Of a stretch of 64,000 nt of DNA, positions 1 to 7,796 are shown one piece after another. The first letter of the stretch is position 1, and every line of letters begins with the position of its first letter. The notes under the pieces were generated by a model. The model was not told the DNA's origin and ran no database searches. It saw only the letters and a program-made list of their open reading frames with translations. Source of the stretch: Lachnospiraceae bacterium KM106-2 (GTDB lineage Bacteria > Bacillota > Clostridia > Lachnospirales > Lachnospiraceae); the NCBI GenBank assembly GCA_009731425.1, contig AP018794.1, forward strand, positions 558,001 to 622,000, written 5' to 3'. The translations under genes were made by a program, and so were the position numbers.

Positions 1-414
1 GCCTTCCCAACGATAAAGATCGGCAATACTCCATATTATGATGGCGGACTTAGTGATCCTATTCCAATTAGAAAGGCAATCGAGGATGGCTGTGATAAAC
101 ATATCATCATTCTTACACGTCCTGAAGGATATGTAAAAGAATGTGATAGCAGAGCAAAAGTGGTGGCTCGTGTTTTACGACGTAAGTATCCCAAAGTAGA
201 AGAATGTCTTTTGAATCGCCACATTGGATATAATAAGACAGTACAATTCTGCGAACAACTACAAAAAGAAAAGAAAGCTGTTATTATTCGTCCGGATCAC
301 CCACTAGAAAGCTTTGAGAAGGATACAAAAGTGCTTCAGGAAAGCTATGATTTAGGTTATCAGGCAGGGATGAAGGTAATGGATCAGATTAAAGAACTTT
401 TTGAAGAAAAATAG
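1..414 (+). CDS. Patatin-like phospholipase, C-terminal part (partial)
   Basis: The reading frame is open from the first base and ends at TAG 412-414, so the gene begins before the window. The visible 137 residues contain YYDGGLSDPIP, matching the patatin DGG motif that carries the catalytic Asp of the Ser-Asp dyad. The nucleophile GxSxG motif must lie upstream and cannot be checked. The tail after the DGG motif (HIIILTRP, then a basic region and a C-terminal helix) resembles bacterial patatin proteins of the YjjU type, which are thought to hydrolyse acyl lipids. No terminator is obvious before mgsA. The family call is fairly safe; the substrate is unknown. Confidence 0.8.
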   Translation, partial: AFPTIKIGNTPYYDGGLSDPIPIRKAIEDGCDKHIIILTRPEGYVKECDSRAKVVARVLRRKYPKVEECLLNRHIGYNKTVQFCEQLQKEKKAVIIRPDHPLESFEKDTKVLQESYDLGYQAGMKVMDQIKELFEEK

Positions 415-432
415 AGAAATTAGTTTATTTTA

Positions 433-461
433 TGTACAAAAAGAAATAATTTGATTATAAT
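433..461 (+). promoter_or_regulatory. Probable sigma-A promoter of mgsA
   Basis: A TGTACA hexamer (433-438) lies 17 bases before a perfect TATAAT (456-461), about 43 bases upstream of the mgsA start. The -10 is strong and the -35 is only moderate. Confidence 0.5.
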
Positions 462-503
462 AAAGGTGTCAGTTTACTAGATTATGGAGAAGGGGTGTTC
501 AAT

Positions 504-983
504 ATGCTAAATGATGATTATATTTCATTTAAGATTGGGAAACAGAAACACATTGCTTTAATTGCGCATGATAGTAAGAAGAAAGAATTGATCGAATGGG
601 CTGAAAGAAATAGAGCAATATTAGAGAAACATTTTCTTTGTGGAACAGGTACAACAGCTCGTTTAATTACAGAGCAGACAGGTCTTCCGGTAAAGGGTTA
701 TAATTCAGGTCCTCTTGGTGGTGACCAGCAGGTTGGATCAAGAATCGTGGAAGGAAATATTGATTTTGTAGTATTCTTATGGGATCCACTAGAAAGTCAG
801 CCACATGATCCAGATGTTAAAGCATTACTTCGTATCGCAGTTGTATATGATATTCCGATTGCAAATAATTTAGCAACTGCTGATTTTCTATTAACATCAA
901 AATACATGAATGAAGAGTATGATCGACAAGTAGCAAACTACAATAAGATCATTAGTCAGAGAATTCAAGATATGACGAAATAA
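504..983 (+). CDS. mgsA: Methylglyoxal synthase
   Basis: Converts dihydroxyacetone phosphate to methylglyoxal and phosphate, a cytosolic overflow bypass of lower glycolysis when phosphate is scarce. The 159-residue length matches the family. Visible motifs are IALIAHDSKK near residue 17, CGTGTTARL near 46, GPLGGDQQ with the catalytic Asp at about 74, and WDPLESQPHDPDVKALLR at 93-110. A GTG three codons earlier (495) is in frame, but AGGGGTG at 491-497 is well placed as the ribosome binding site of ATG 504, so that start is chosen. The gene appears monocistronic, between its own promoter and a strong terminator. Confidence 0.95.
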   Translation: MLNDDYISFKIGKQKHIALIAHDSKKKELIEWAERNRAILEKHFLCGTGTTARLITEQTGLPVKGYNSGPLGGDQQVGSRIVEGNIDFVVFLWDPLESQPHDPDVKALLRIAVVYDIPIANNLATADFLLTSKYMNEEYDRQVANYNKIISQRIQDMTK

Positions 984-991
984 TATAGATG

Positions 992-1024
992 AAAAAGAAT
1001 GTGCGAGAGCACATTCTTTTTTTT
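992..1024. terminator. Intrinsic terminator after mgsA, possibly bidirectional
   Basis: A perfect inverted repeat (AAAAGAATGTGC, loop GAGA, GCACATTCTTTT) is followed by a T run and preceded by an A run. It sits between convergent mgsA and the minus-strand Cys-rich gene and could serve both. Confidence 0.85.
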
Positions 1025-1054
1025 ATACCACAATCATATATTGTAGAGGTATTT

Positions 1055-1660
1055 TTAGTGAGAGAAGTTTCCTTGAAACAGATTAAGCATATTAAGTAAT
1101 GTATTCCCCCAATTACTATTCGGACCTTTTTCATTAAAAAAATTAAAAGGATTGCCACCAGGGCCGCCCGGTCCACCGAATTTACCGGGACCACCAGGGC
1201 CGCCCGGTCCACCGAATTTACCAGGACCACCAGGACCACCCAGTCCACCGAATTTACCGGGACCACCAGGGCTGCCTGGTCCACCGAATTTACCAGGACC
1301 ACCAGGACCACCCGGTCCACCGAATTTACCGGGACCACCAGGGCCGCCTGGTCCACCGAACTTACCCGGACCGCCAGGGCCACATGGACCACCGAACTTA
1401 CCCGGACCGCCAGGGCCACATGGACCAGCAAATTTTCCGGGACCGCCAGGGCCACATGGGCCACCAAATTTTCCGGGACCTCCAGGACCACATGGCCCAC
1501 AACCTCCTAAAGGAGTACCAGGTCCGAAACAGCAATTAGGAAACCATGGATTATTACATCCGCAACAAGGAGAGCAAGGTGGGGGCATACAGTTGTTACA
1601 ACAGTTACAATTACAAGAACAGCAATTACAAATGAGATACAATAGCATCCAATCATTCAT
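1055..1660 (-). CDS. Cys-rich, Gly/Pro tandem-repeat protein (possible spore-surface protein)
   Basis: The protein has 201 residues and no recognised family. Residues 1-57 hold 16 cysteines (runs such as [11 protein letters not shown]). Residues 55-169 are nine copies of a 12-residue unit, consensus [12 protein letters not shown], plus a partial tenth. The first four units have Cys in place of the third-position Gly. The last 32 residues are Asn/Phe-rich. The start is well supported: AAAGGAGG lies 8-10 bases upstream of the ATG on the minus strand. The opposite strand is also open but lacks such a site. Cys clusters joined to Gly-rich repeats recall spore coat or exosporium proteins, and the window carries spoIIIA, but this role is inference. 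No signal peptide is clear. Confidence 0.7.
   Translation of the reverse strand: MNDWMLLYLICNCCSCNCNCCNNCMPPPCSPCCGCNNPWFPNCCFGPGTPLGGCGPCGPGGPGKFGGPCGPGGPGKFAGPCGPGGPGKFGGPCGPGGPGKFGGPGGPGGPGKFGGPGGPGGPGKFGGPGSPGGPGKFGGLGGPGGPGKFGGPGGPGGPGKFGGPGGPGGNPFNFFNEKGPNSNWGNTLLNMLNLFQGNFSH
1154..1498 (-). repeat. 36-bp in-frame tandem repeat (9.6 units)
   Basis: The unit is 36 bases (12 codons) and encodes the [12 protein letters not shown] block. Units at the C-terminal end of the protein are nearly identical in DNA; those near the Cys-rich head are more diverged (GGP-C variants, and AGP in one). This suggests expansion by slippage or unequal exchange from one side. Confidence 0.85.
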
Positions 1661-1744
1661 AAAAATGCCTCCTTTCTACAATATTATATGACATTATCTA
1701 ACTTATAGTTACAATAAAATATTTAAGAAAATGTATAAATATAC

Positions 1745-1772
1745 TTGAAATGTGAATATTATCTGTTATAAT
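1745..1772 (+). promoter_or_regulatory. Sigma-A promoter of the amino-acid ABC operon
   Basis: TTGAAA (1745-1750), a 16-base spacer and TATAAT (1767-1772) lie about 95 bases before the substrate-binding protein gene. I see no recognisable riboswitch in the leader. Confidence 0.6.
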
Positions 1773-1867
1773 AATGAATACAAATAAGTTTATATGCATA
1801 ATAAACCATAAAAATAAGGAATATTGCACATGTGAGTGCATAAATAGTCATGGAGGGAAAGAATAAT

Positions 1868-2644
1868 ATGAAAAAAGTGTATGTATTATTATTAATCACA
1901 TCATTGGTGCTTGGTTTAGTAGGATGTTCGTCAGGAAAGGAAGATGAGATCATTGTTGCAACAGAACCAGGCTTTGCTCCATACGAATATTTAGATGGAA
2001 ATGAAGTAGTAGGAATTGATATGGATATTTCAAAAGAGATCGCAAAAGAATTAGGAAAGAAGTTAGTGATTAAACAGATGGACTTTGACGGCGCACTGCA
2101 AGCAGCACAGAGCGGTAAGGTTGATTTTGTTGCAGCGGGAGTATCTGTAACGGAAGATCGAAAGAAAGTAATGGATTTTTCGGATAATTATGTAGATTCA
2201 ACAGAAGTTGTTGTCGTAAATAAAAGTAATACTACGATTAAAGCAGGCAAAGATAAAGATGGGAATGAGACCGTATCGTTAGATGGAATGATCGTCGGTG
2301 TACAACAGGGAAATGTGGCGGATCTTTGGGTAGAAGATAATACGAAATGTAAAGAGGAAAAACGGTATACACAGTTTGCGCAAGGAGCAAATGATCTTAA
2401 GAATAATAAGATCGACTGTTTGGTAATGGATCAATATCCAGCGGAAGAGTTAGTTAAGAAAAATGATAATCTTATTATCTTACAGGGAGAAAAGGGAAAT
2501 GCTATCTTATTTCAAGATCAATATGCGATTGCAACGAAAAAAGGAAATAAGGAAATGTTAGAAAAGATCAACAAAGTGATCAAAAAGTTAAAAGACGAAG
2601 GAAAAATCGAAGAATTTACAAAGAATCATGTAGAGAAGAAATAA
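1868..2644 (+). CDS. Amino-acid ABC transporter, substrate-binding lipoprotein
   Basis: An extracellular solute-binding protein of family 3 that delivers a polar amino acid to the permease encoded next. A hydrophobic signal segment ends in LVLGLVGCSSG, a lipobox that predicts lipid anchoring at the Cys. The mature part has the family features EPGFAPYEYLDG, the GIDMDISKEIAKELG block and FVAAGVSVTEDR. An in-frame ATG at 1850 overlaps the GGAGGG ribosome site, so ATG 1868 is chosen. It is the first gene of a three-gene operon (binding protein, permease, ATPase) with gaps of 30 bases or less. The substrate cannot be told from sequence; glutamine, cystine or another polar amino acid is possible. 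Confidence 0.9.
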   Translation: MKKVYVLLLITSLVLGLVGCSSGKEDEIIVATEPGFAPYEYLDGNEVVGIDMDISKEIAKELGKKLVIKQMDFDGALQAAQSGKVDFVAAGVSVTEDRKKVMDFSDNYVDSTEVVVVNKSNTTIKAGKDKDGNETVSLDGMIVGVQQGNVADLWVEDNTKCKEEKRYTQFAQGANDLKNNKIDCLVMDQYPAEELVKKNDNLIILQGEKGNAILFQDQYAIATKKGNKEMLEKINKVIKKLKDEGKIEEFTKNHVEKK

Positions 2645-2674
2645 GTAGAGGTACATTCAGAAAGGGTGGGAATC

Positions 2675-3388
2675 ATGTCGTTAATCCATCAGATCATAAA
2701 TGCAATCGATCAGGCACTCATACAAGATCAGCGATATATCACATATTTAAAAGGAATCAAAGTTACACTAATGATATCTTTGATCGCTGTTTTGATTGGA
2801 GTAACAATTGGTGTGATCGTTGCAGTCGTAAAAGTAGGGTATCACAATACAGTAAAGCCAAAATGGTATTTGAGAAGAATAAATGGTATTTGTAATCTAT
2901 ATATCGGAGTGATCCGTGGTACACCGGTATTTTTACAATTACTTATTATCTATAATATGGTATTTACCTCCCGTGGAACAAATGAAGTTTTGGCTGCAGC
3001 ACTAGCATTTGGAATTAACTCAGGTGCCTATGTAGCGGAAATAGTAAGAGCAGGGATTATGAGTGTTGATCGTGGACAGATGGAAGCGGGGAGAAGTCTG
3101 GGATTGAATCAACTTCAGACTATGAGATATATAATTTTACCTCAGGCTGTAAAAAATATATTGCCAGCACTGGGAAATGAGTTTGTAACATTGATCAAAG
3201 AGACTAGTGTGGCAAGTGTAATCGCTGTTACTGATACGACTCAGGCGGCTAGAACCATCGGATTACGTACTTATGATATTATGACACCTCTTTTTATAGC
3301 GGCTGGTGTTTATCTTATCTTGGTACTTGGACTTACGAAATTGATGAACATAGTTGAAAGGAGGTTGGCTAAGAGTGATACATATTAA
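2675..3388 (+). CDS. Amino-acid ABC transporter, permease
   Basis: Integral membrane subunit of the His/Glu/Gln/Arg/opine permease family (HisMQ type). Several membrane segments are visible, the first at [20 protein letters not shown]. The [12 protein letters not shown] segment and the EAA loop ([20 protein letters not shown]) that contacts the ATPase are both present. An in-frame GTG at 2666 lies inside the AGGGTGG ribosome site, so ATG 2675 is preferred. The 3' end overlaps the ATPase start by 14 bases, implying translational coupling. The 237-residue length is normal. Confidence 0.9.
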   Translation: MSLIHQIINAIDQALIQDQRYITYLKGIKVTLMISLIAVLIGVTIGVIVAVVKVGYHNTVKPKWYLRRINGICNLYIGVIRGTPVFLQLLIIYNMVFTSRGTNEVLAAALAFGINSGAYVAEIVRAGIMSVDRGQMEAGRSLGLNQLQTMRYIILPQAVKNILPALGNEFVTLIKETSVASVIAVTDTTQAARTIGLRTYDIMTPLFIAAGVYLILVLGLTKLMNIVERRLAKSDTY

Positions 3389-4097
3389 TAATTTAGTGAA
3401 ATCCTTTCATGGAAATATTGTATTAGATGGAATTAGTCAAGTTATTAATCAAGGGGATAAGGTAGTGATCGTTGGTCCAAGTGGATCTGGAAAATCAACC
3501 TTTCTTAGATGTTTGAATTTGTTAGAGACACCTACTAGTGGAGAAATTATATTTGAAGGAGAAAATATTACAGAATCGGGAAGAGATATTAATAAGATCC
3601 GTGAGAAGATGGGAATGGTGTTTCAACAATTCAATCTGTTCCCTCATTTGACTGTTCTTGATAATATCATGCTCGCGCCGGTTAAGTTAGGAAGAATGAC
3701 GAAAGAAGAGGCTAGGGATAAGGCATTGGAATTGCTGGCTAGAATTGGTTTAAGCGATAAGGCAGATTGCTATCCCAAACAGCTTTCTGGTGGGCAAAAG
3801 CAAAGAATCGCAATTGTAAGATCTTTAGCTATGGATCCAGATGTATTACTGTTTGACGAACCGACCTCAGCACTTGATCCAGAAATGGTCAATGAGGTCT
3901 TGGATCTGATGAAGGAACTTGCAAGAGAGGGGATGACCATGATTGTTGTTACTCACGAGATGGGATTTGCGAAAGAGGTTGCCAATCGTGTGTTATTTAT
4001 TGATGGAGGAAAGGTGCTAGAGGAGAATAATCCGATCGACTTTTTTGAACATCCTCAGAATGAACGTTTAAAAACATTTTTATCAAAAGTTTTATAG
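3375..4097 (+). CDS. Amino-acid ABC transporter, ATP-binding protein
   Basis: Cytoplasmic ATPase that powers the importer. It has a complete set of nucleotide-binding motifs: Walker [11 protein letters not shown]-loop [11 protein letters not shown], signature LSGGQKQR, Walker [13 protein letters not shown] and switch His in VTHEMGF. The start is GTG 3375, placed 9 bases after AAAGGAGG; an upstream in-frame TTG at 3354 precedes that site and is less likely. The 240-residue length is usual for this group. The operon ends in a hairpin terminator just downstream. Confidence 0.93.
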   Translation: MIHINNLVKSFHGNIVLDGISQVINQGDKVVIVGPSGSGKSTFLRCLNLLETPTSGEIIFEGENITESGRDINKIREKMGMVFQQFNLFPHLTVLDNIMLAPVKLGRMTKEEARDKALELLARIGLSDKADCYPKQLSGGQKQRIAIVRSLAMDPDVLLFDEPTSALDPEMVNEVLDLMKELAREGMTMIVVTHEMGFAKEVANRVLFIDGGKVLEENNPIDFFEHPQNERLKTFLSKVL

Positions 4098-4109
4098 AAA
4101 TAGCAAAAT

Positions 4110-4147
4110 GAGTATCCAGTTATGAAATAACATGGATGCTCGTTTTT
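4110..4147 (+). terminator. Intrinsic terminator of the ABC operon
   Basis: GAGTATCCA pairs with TGGATGCTC, with an inner GTTAT/ATAAC pairing, followed by a short T run at 4143-4147. Confidence 0.75.
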
Positions 4148-4343
4148 ATTACAATAAAAAACTACGAAGTGTTATTTTTTCACTCTATACTAAGAAAAGT
4201 GATTTGTATATGACAATAAAGTAAAACTTGTATTTGTATCTTGAATATGGAAAAGCCTTCCAAAATATGTTATACTATAGAGACTAAATATGAGGTATGA
4301 ATGTGATTTTTAAAATCATGTATGAGAGGAGCGCAGTACGAAA

Positions 4344-5327
4344 GTGAAGAATCGTATATTTGCAGGATGTTTGGTTGGAGGCGCACTTGGAGATGCACTA
4401 GGTTATTCCTTGCTTAAGGATAGTCCCAGTTTAGTAGTATCTGATGTGACACAACTAGCACTATTTACAACTGAAGGACTGATTTGGGGAGATTTAAGGG
4501 TTAAGCGCTTTAACAAAGTTTCGTATGCATCCTCATGTTTTTTTAGTTATCAGAGATGGTTGACGACACAAGGCTGCCAACTTGCAGATGAGGCATATAG
4601 CTGGGTTTTAGATGATAGCAGGTTAGAAGTGCGTTCTCCATTATTAGAGGAGAATAAGTTACGGGCAGTTCGAAGTACATCGCCATTATTCACAGAGGTA
4701 TTAGGCGGAATTAAGAATCAAGATTATGGAACAAAAGAAAGCCCAATCAACGATAGAAAAGAGGATGATGTACTTGCCTTTGGACCACCGGTAGGGTTAT
4801 ATTTTATGGATTCGCCATCTATGGCTTTTCGAGTTGCGAGTGAGATAGCAGCTATGATCTATGGCAATCCAACAGCTTATTTATCGGTTGGACTTTTCGC
4901 GGCTATCATTTCGTTAGTTGCTTCCGGTAGCTCTATCCTAGAAGCGGTGCCACATGCATTATCGATACTTGGTGGATATCACGGATCTCGAGAGGTTTAT
5001 GATACTGTGATTTTGGCGCTGGAGAAAGGAAAGAAAAAGAATACGTTAGAATATGCTGATCACCATAGCACGGCTGCAACGACATTGGCGAGAGGTATTT
5101 ATGATGTGCTTTTATATGAAGAAAACTATGAAGAAGCTATTATTCTAGCAATTCAAGGAAAACGGAAGAATCAGATAGGTTATATATGTGGATGCCTATT
5201 AGGACTTAAGTTAGGATTAGATGAGATACCAAAGGATGCTGTGGAGTCAATCGATTGTATTGATATCATTCTAAAAATGTCAGATAAATTAGGTATCAGT
5301 TATGAGAATAAGTTGTATATTACATAA
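4344..5327 (+). CDS. ADP-ribosylglycohydrolase-fold protein, probably catalytically degenerate
   Basis: The 327-residue protein has the all-alpha ARH/DraG fold signature. Seen are AGCLVGGALGDALG at the N-terminus, DVTQLALFTTEGL at 34-46, GPPVGLY at 148 and GNPTAYLSVGLFAAIIS at 174-190. Active family members remove ADP-ribose from proteins using two metals held by Asp residues in an SDDT-type motif and a C-terminal GDxDT/S motif. Here these read SDVTQ (33-37) and GKRKNQIG (272-279), so at least three expected acidic ligands are replaced. It may bind rather than cleave ADP-ribose. The GTG start follows AGAGGA at a long spacing of 13 bases, so the start is uncertain. The next gene, a solo EIIA, begins 30 bases downstream and is probably co-transcribed. 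Confidence 0.75.
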   Translation: MKNRIFAGCLVGGALGDALGYSLLKDSPSLVVSDVTQLALFTTEGLIWGDLRVKRFNKVSYASSCFFSYQRWLTTQGCQLADEAYSWVLDDSRLEVRSPLLEENKLRAVRSTSPLFTEVLGGIKNQDYGTKESPINDRKEDDVLAFGPPVGLYFMDSPSMAFRVASEIAAMIYGNPTAYLSVGLFAAIISLVASGSSILEAVPHALSILGGYHGSREVYDTVILALEKGKKKNTLEYADHHSTAATTLARGIYDVLLYEENYEEAIILAIQGKRKNQIGYICGCLLGLKLGLDEIPKDAVESIDCIDIILKMSDKLGISYENKLYIT

Positions 5328-5357
5328 TATTGAGTAAGTTGGAAAGCGAGGACTTAT

Positions 5358-5855
5358 ATGGGTATATTTCAACGATTTCGAAAGAAAGTCGATGAGCCTG
5401 TATCAGAAAAAGAGGTTTTTGTTCCGCTCAATGGTACGATCATTGCATTAGATCAGGTCAATGATCCTCTGTTTGCTGATCATGTTCTTGGAGACGGAAT
5501 CGCGATTGAACCAAGTGATGGTGTTTTAGTTTCTCCGGTGGATGGAGAGATTACCATGTTATTTGATTCAAAACATGCCATATTGATAAAATCGAAGGAT
5601 GGTGTCAAAATATTTATTCATATAGGAATCGACACAGTTGCGCTTGGAGGAAGATACTTTAGAAGTCTATGCAAGTTAGGTGACCGGGTAACTAAAGGGG
5701 ATAAGATCATGGAGTTTGACTGTGATATGATCCGTAAAGAAGGTTATGAACTTACAACCCCAATTATCATCAGCAACTATAATGATTATGAAGAGATTGA
5801 AGTAGTTGCGAAAGAACAAGTGAGTCGCTTAGATCTCTTGATGAAAATGAAATAA
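5358..5855 (+). CDS. Stand-alone PTS glucose-type EIIA domain protein
   Basis: A 165-residue single-domain EIIA of the glucose/beta-glucoside (Crr) family. It accepts phosphate from HPr and passes it to an EIIB, and in some bacteria regulates other proteins. The HAIL motif with His73 and IHIGIDTV with the phosphorylatable His88 are intact, as is the FDCDMIRKEGYE segment. It resembles the C-terminal EIIA of the EIIBCA at 27.2 kb. No EIIB or EIIC lies beside it, so it may serve a transporter elsewhere or have a regulatory role. It follows the degenerate ADP-ribosylglycohydrolase by 30 bases and is closed by a strong terminator. Confidence 0.9.
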   Translation: MGIFQRFRKKVDEPVSEKEVFVPLNGTIIALDQVNDPLFADHVLGDGIAIEPSDGVLVSPVDGEITMLFDSKHAILIKSKDGVKIFIHIGIDTVALGGRYFRSLCKLGDRVTKGDKIMEFDCDMIRKEGYELTTPIIISNYNDYEEIEVVAKEQVSRLDLLMKMK

Positions 5856-5904
5856 AAAAAGGAGTTTTTGCATGGGAGAAGATTCATGCAGAAACTCCTT
5901 TTTG
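5856..5904 (+). terminator. Intrinsic terminator after EIIA
   Basis: A long stem (AAAGGAGTTTTTGCATG against CATGCAGAAACTCCTTT with few mismatches) ends in a T run. Confidence 0.85.
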
Positions 5905-5985
5905 ATTACAGGTAGAGTCGCTAGAGCTATTAGAGGTATAAAACAAAAGCAATCGGAAACGATACCTTAGGAGGAGGTGTTGTTT

Positions 5986-7155
5986 ATGCTGTTGATTAAA
6001 AATGGCTATCTTCTAACGATGGAAGAGAAAGATTATGAGAATGGATGTATTTTAATAGAGAATGGAAAAATTATTGAGATTGGTGAGAGTATTCAAGAAA
6101 CCGACGAGATGGAAGTGATCGATGCGAAGGGGAATTTAGTAATGCCAGGAATCATCGAAGCACACTGTCATATAGGAATTACAGAGGAGAAAAAGGGGAT
6201 GGAAGGTGATGATTGTAATGAGATTACGGAACCGATCACGCCATACTTAAGAGCAATCGATGGAATTAATCCTATGGATCAGGCTTTTCATGATGCGATC
6301 AAGGCAGGAATTACATCCGTACAAGCAGGACCTGGAAGCAGTAATGTGGTGGGTGGACAGTTTGCCTTTATCAAGACACATGGTCGTATTCTGAGTGAGA
6401 TGTTAGTAAAAGAATATTCCTCTATGAAAGTATCGTTCGGAGAAAATCCTAAAAAGAATTATGGAGATAAGGATAAGATGCCTTCGACTAGAATGGCAAC
6501 GGCTTGGATGTTGCGAAAAGAATTACTGAATGCAAAGCAATATCTTGAACAAAAGGAAAATGCAAAAAAGAATAATGAACCATTTGCGATAAATTATGAA
6601 ATAGAGCCATGGATTCCAGTGCTATTAAGAGAAGTTCCTCTAAAAGCACATGTACATCGAGTGGATGATATTATGACCGCGATACGAATCGCAAAAGAAT
6701 TTAATCTTAAGATGACATTAGATCATTGCTCCGAAGGGCATTTGATTAAAGATTCGATTAAAGAAGCAGGTTATCCGGTCATCATAGGACCTAGTCTTGC
6801 GTCGAGAAATAAGATAGAAATTCAGTATGCATCTCCAAAAACAGCGGGTGTTTTACAAAATGAAGGAATCCTAGTAGGGATAACTACTGACCATCCAGTT
6901 ATTCTAATCCAATACTTACCAATGTGCGCAGGAGTGGCAGCTAAAATGGGTCTTGGAGTGATTGAAGCATTAAGGGCGATTACCATTAATGCCGCGAAAA
7001 TATGTGGGGTAGAGGAGCGTGTGGGAAGTCTTAAAGTTGGAAAAGATGCAGACATAGTTATCTTTGATGACAATCCGTTAGAGATATTTACCAATACACT
7101 TTATACGATCATTAATGGTATAATTGTGTACGATGCTTCTAAAGAAGAAAAATAG
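5986..7155 (+). CDS. Metal-dependent amidohydrolase (imidazolonepropionase-like)
   Basis: A 389-residue TIM-barrel amidohydrolase. The N-terminal beta domain (LLIKNGYLLTM) is followed by the metal motif EAHCHIG near residue 55. Further conserved blocks are KAHVHR near 220, LDHCSEGHL near 243, and TTDHPV near 299 with the metal-binding Asp. The C-terminal NAAKICGVEERVGSLKVGKD closes the small domain. Such enzymes hydrolyse cyclic amides or related bonds; the substrate here is unknown. A GTG at 5977 is in frame, but GGAGGAGG at 5969-5977 points to ATG 5986. The gene stands alone between terminators. Confidence 0.88.
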   Translation: MLLIKNGYLLTMEEKDYENGCILIENGKIIEIGESIQETDEMEVIDAKGNLVMPGIIEAHCHIGITEEKKGMEGDDCNEITEPITPYLRAIDGINPMDQAFHDAIKAGITSVQAGPGSSNVVGGQFAFIKTHGRILSEMLVKEYSSMKVSFGENPKKNYGDKDKMPSTRMATAWMLRKELLNAKQYLEQKENAKKNNEPFAINYEIEPWIPVLLREVPLKAHVHRVDDIMTAIRIAKEFNLKMTLDHCSEGHLIKDSIKEAGYPVIIGPSLASRNKIEIQYASPKTAGVLQNEGILVGITTDHPVILIQYLPMCAGVAAKMGLGVIEALRAITINAAKICGVEERVGSLKVGKDADIVIFDDNPLEIFTNTLYTIINGIIVYDASKEEK

Positions 7156-7187
7156 GAATATGTCAGCTTATTACTGGCATATTCCTA
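7153..7187. terminator. Inverted repeat between convergent genes, probable terminator
   Basis: AGGAATATGTCAG pairs with CTGGCATATTCCT (one G-U pair). There is no good T run on the plus side, so termination there is less certain; it may act in both directions. Confidence 0.5.
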
Positions 7188-7202
7188 TTACATCGTAATG
7201 GG

Positions 7203-7700
7203 TTAGATATAGACTCCTTCGATATGAAGGCATCGATAGGAAGAATATTGATATGTATTAAGCGGACGTAATTTTGCATCATAATCATGAGCGTTCACAT
7301 AGATTGAGTTGATGGAAGGTACATCACCAATCATGGTCACGATAAGAGTATGGTAGAATTCATTATAATCGTTTGCGAGCTGGATGATATCTCCTAACAT
7401 GATCTGTTCAATTGGTACGACAGAGGCGAAGACACCTTTTGTTTTATTGGTGGTAAGAAAGTTATATAGGTATTGAACGCCTGTCCAAGAAGGGGACCGA
7501 TCATTTGCTGAGTTATAATACCAGCCAAATGTTTTTGTGTAATTCATTACATTACTTCCTGCATAGAGACATTGTGAGATGAAATTTGTGCAATCGCCTC
7601 CGAGGTTGGTAAAATCCAAATAATTAGGATTTCTTGTCAACGCAAATCGATTGGCATAAATGAGAGCTGCTTTACGATCATATCCTTTGATTGAAGTCAT
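7203..7700 (-). CDS. Amidase_6-type domain protein
   Basis: A 165-residue protein matching the Amidase_6 fold, an NlpC/P60-like papain-type domain often found in clostridial cell-wall and spore proteins. The N-terminal helix YDRKAALIYANRF leads to GGDCTNFISQ with the candidate nucleophile Cys37; a WYY/SPSW segment and EFYHTLIV with the candidate His follow. There is no signal peptide, so it acts in the cytosol, mother cell or by another export route. GAGGTGAT precedes the ATG on the minus strand. The substrate is unknown; a role on peptide or peptidoglycan amide bonds is inferred from the fold. Confidence 0.82.
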   Translation of the reverse strand: MTSIKGYDRKAALIYANRFALTRNPNYLDFTNLGGDCTNFISQCLYAGSNVMNYTKTFGWYYNSANDRSPSWTGVQYLYNFLTTNKTKGVFASVVPIEQIMLGDIIQLANDYNEFYHTLIVTMIGDVPSINSIYVNAHDYDAKLRPLNTYQYSSYRCLHIEGVYI

Positions 7701-7796
7701 AGTATCACCTCATTTTTATTAAAAAAGCTTAAAAAAGCTTTCTATTATATATGTATATGACGGTAAAGGCAATAGAATAACTAGAAAGGTACTAAA

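Noticed and set aside
1152-1691. Plus-strand collagen-like frame (PPG repeats, 179 codons)
   Set aside because: It begins at a TTG without a ribosome site and is the reverse reading of the minus-strand gene, which has AAAGGAGG ahead of an ATG.
7701-7796. NrdR boxes before nrdA
   Set aside because: Only an AAAAAAGCTT duplication and AT-rich sequence are visible. No pair of NrdR-type palindromes could be defended.
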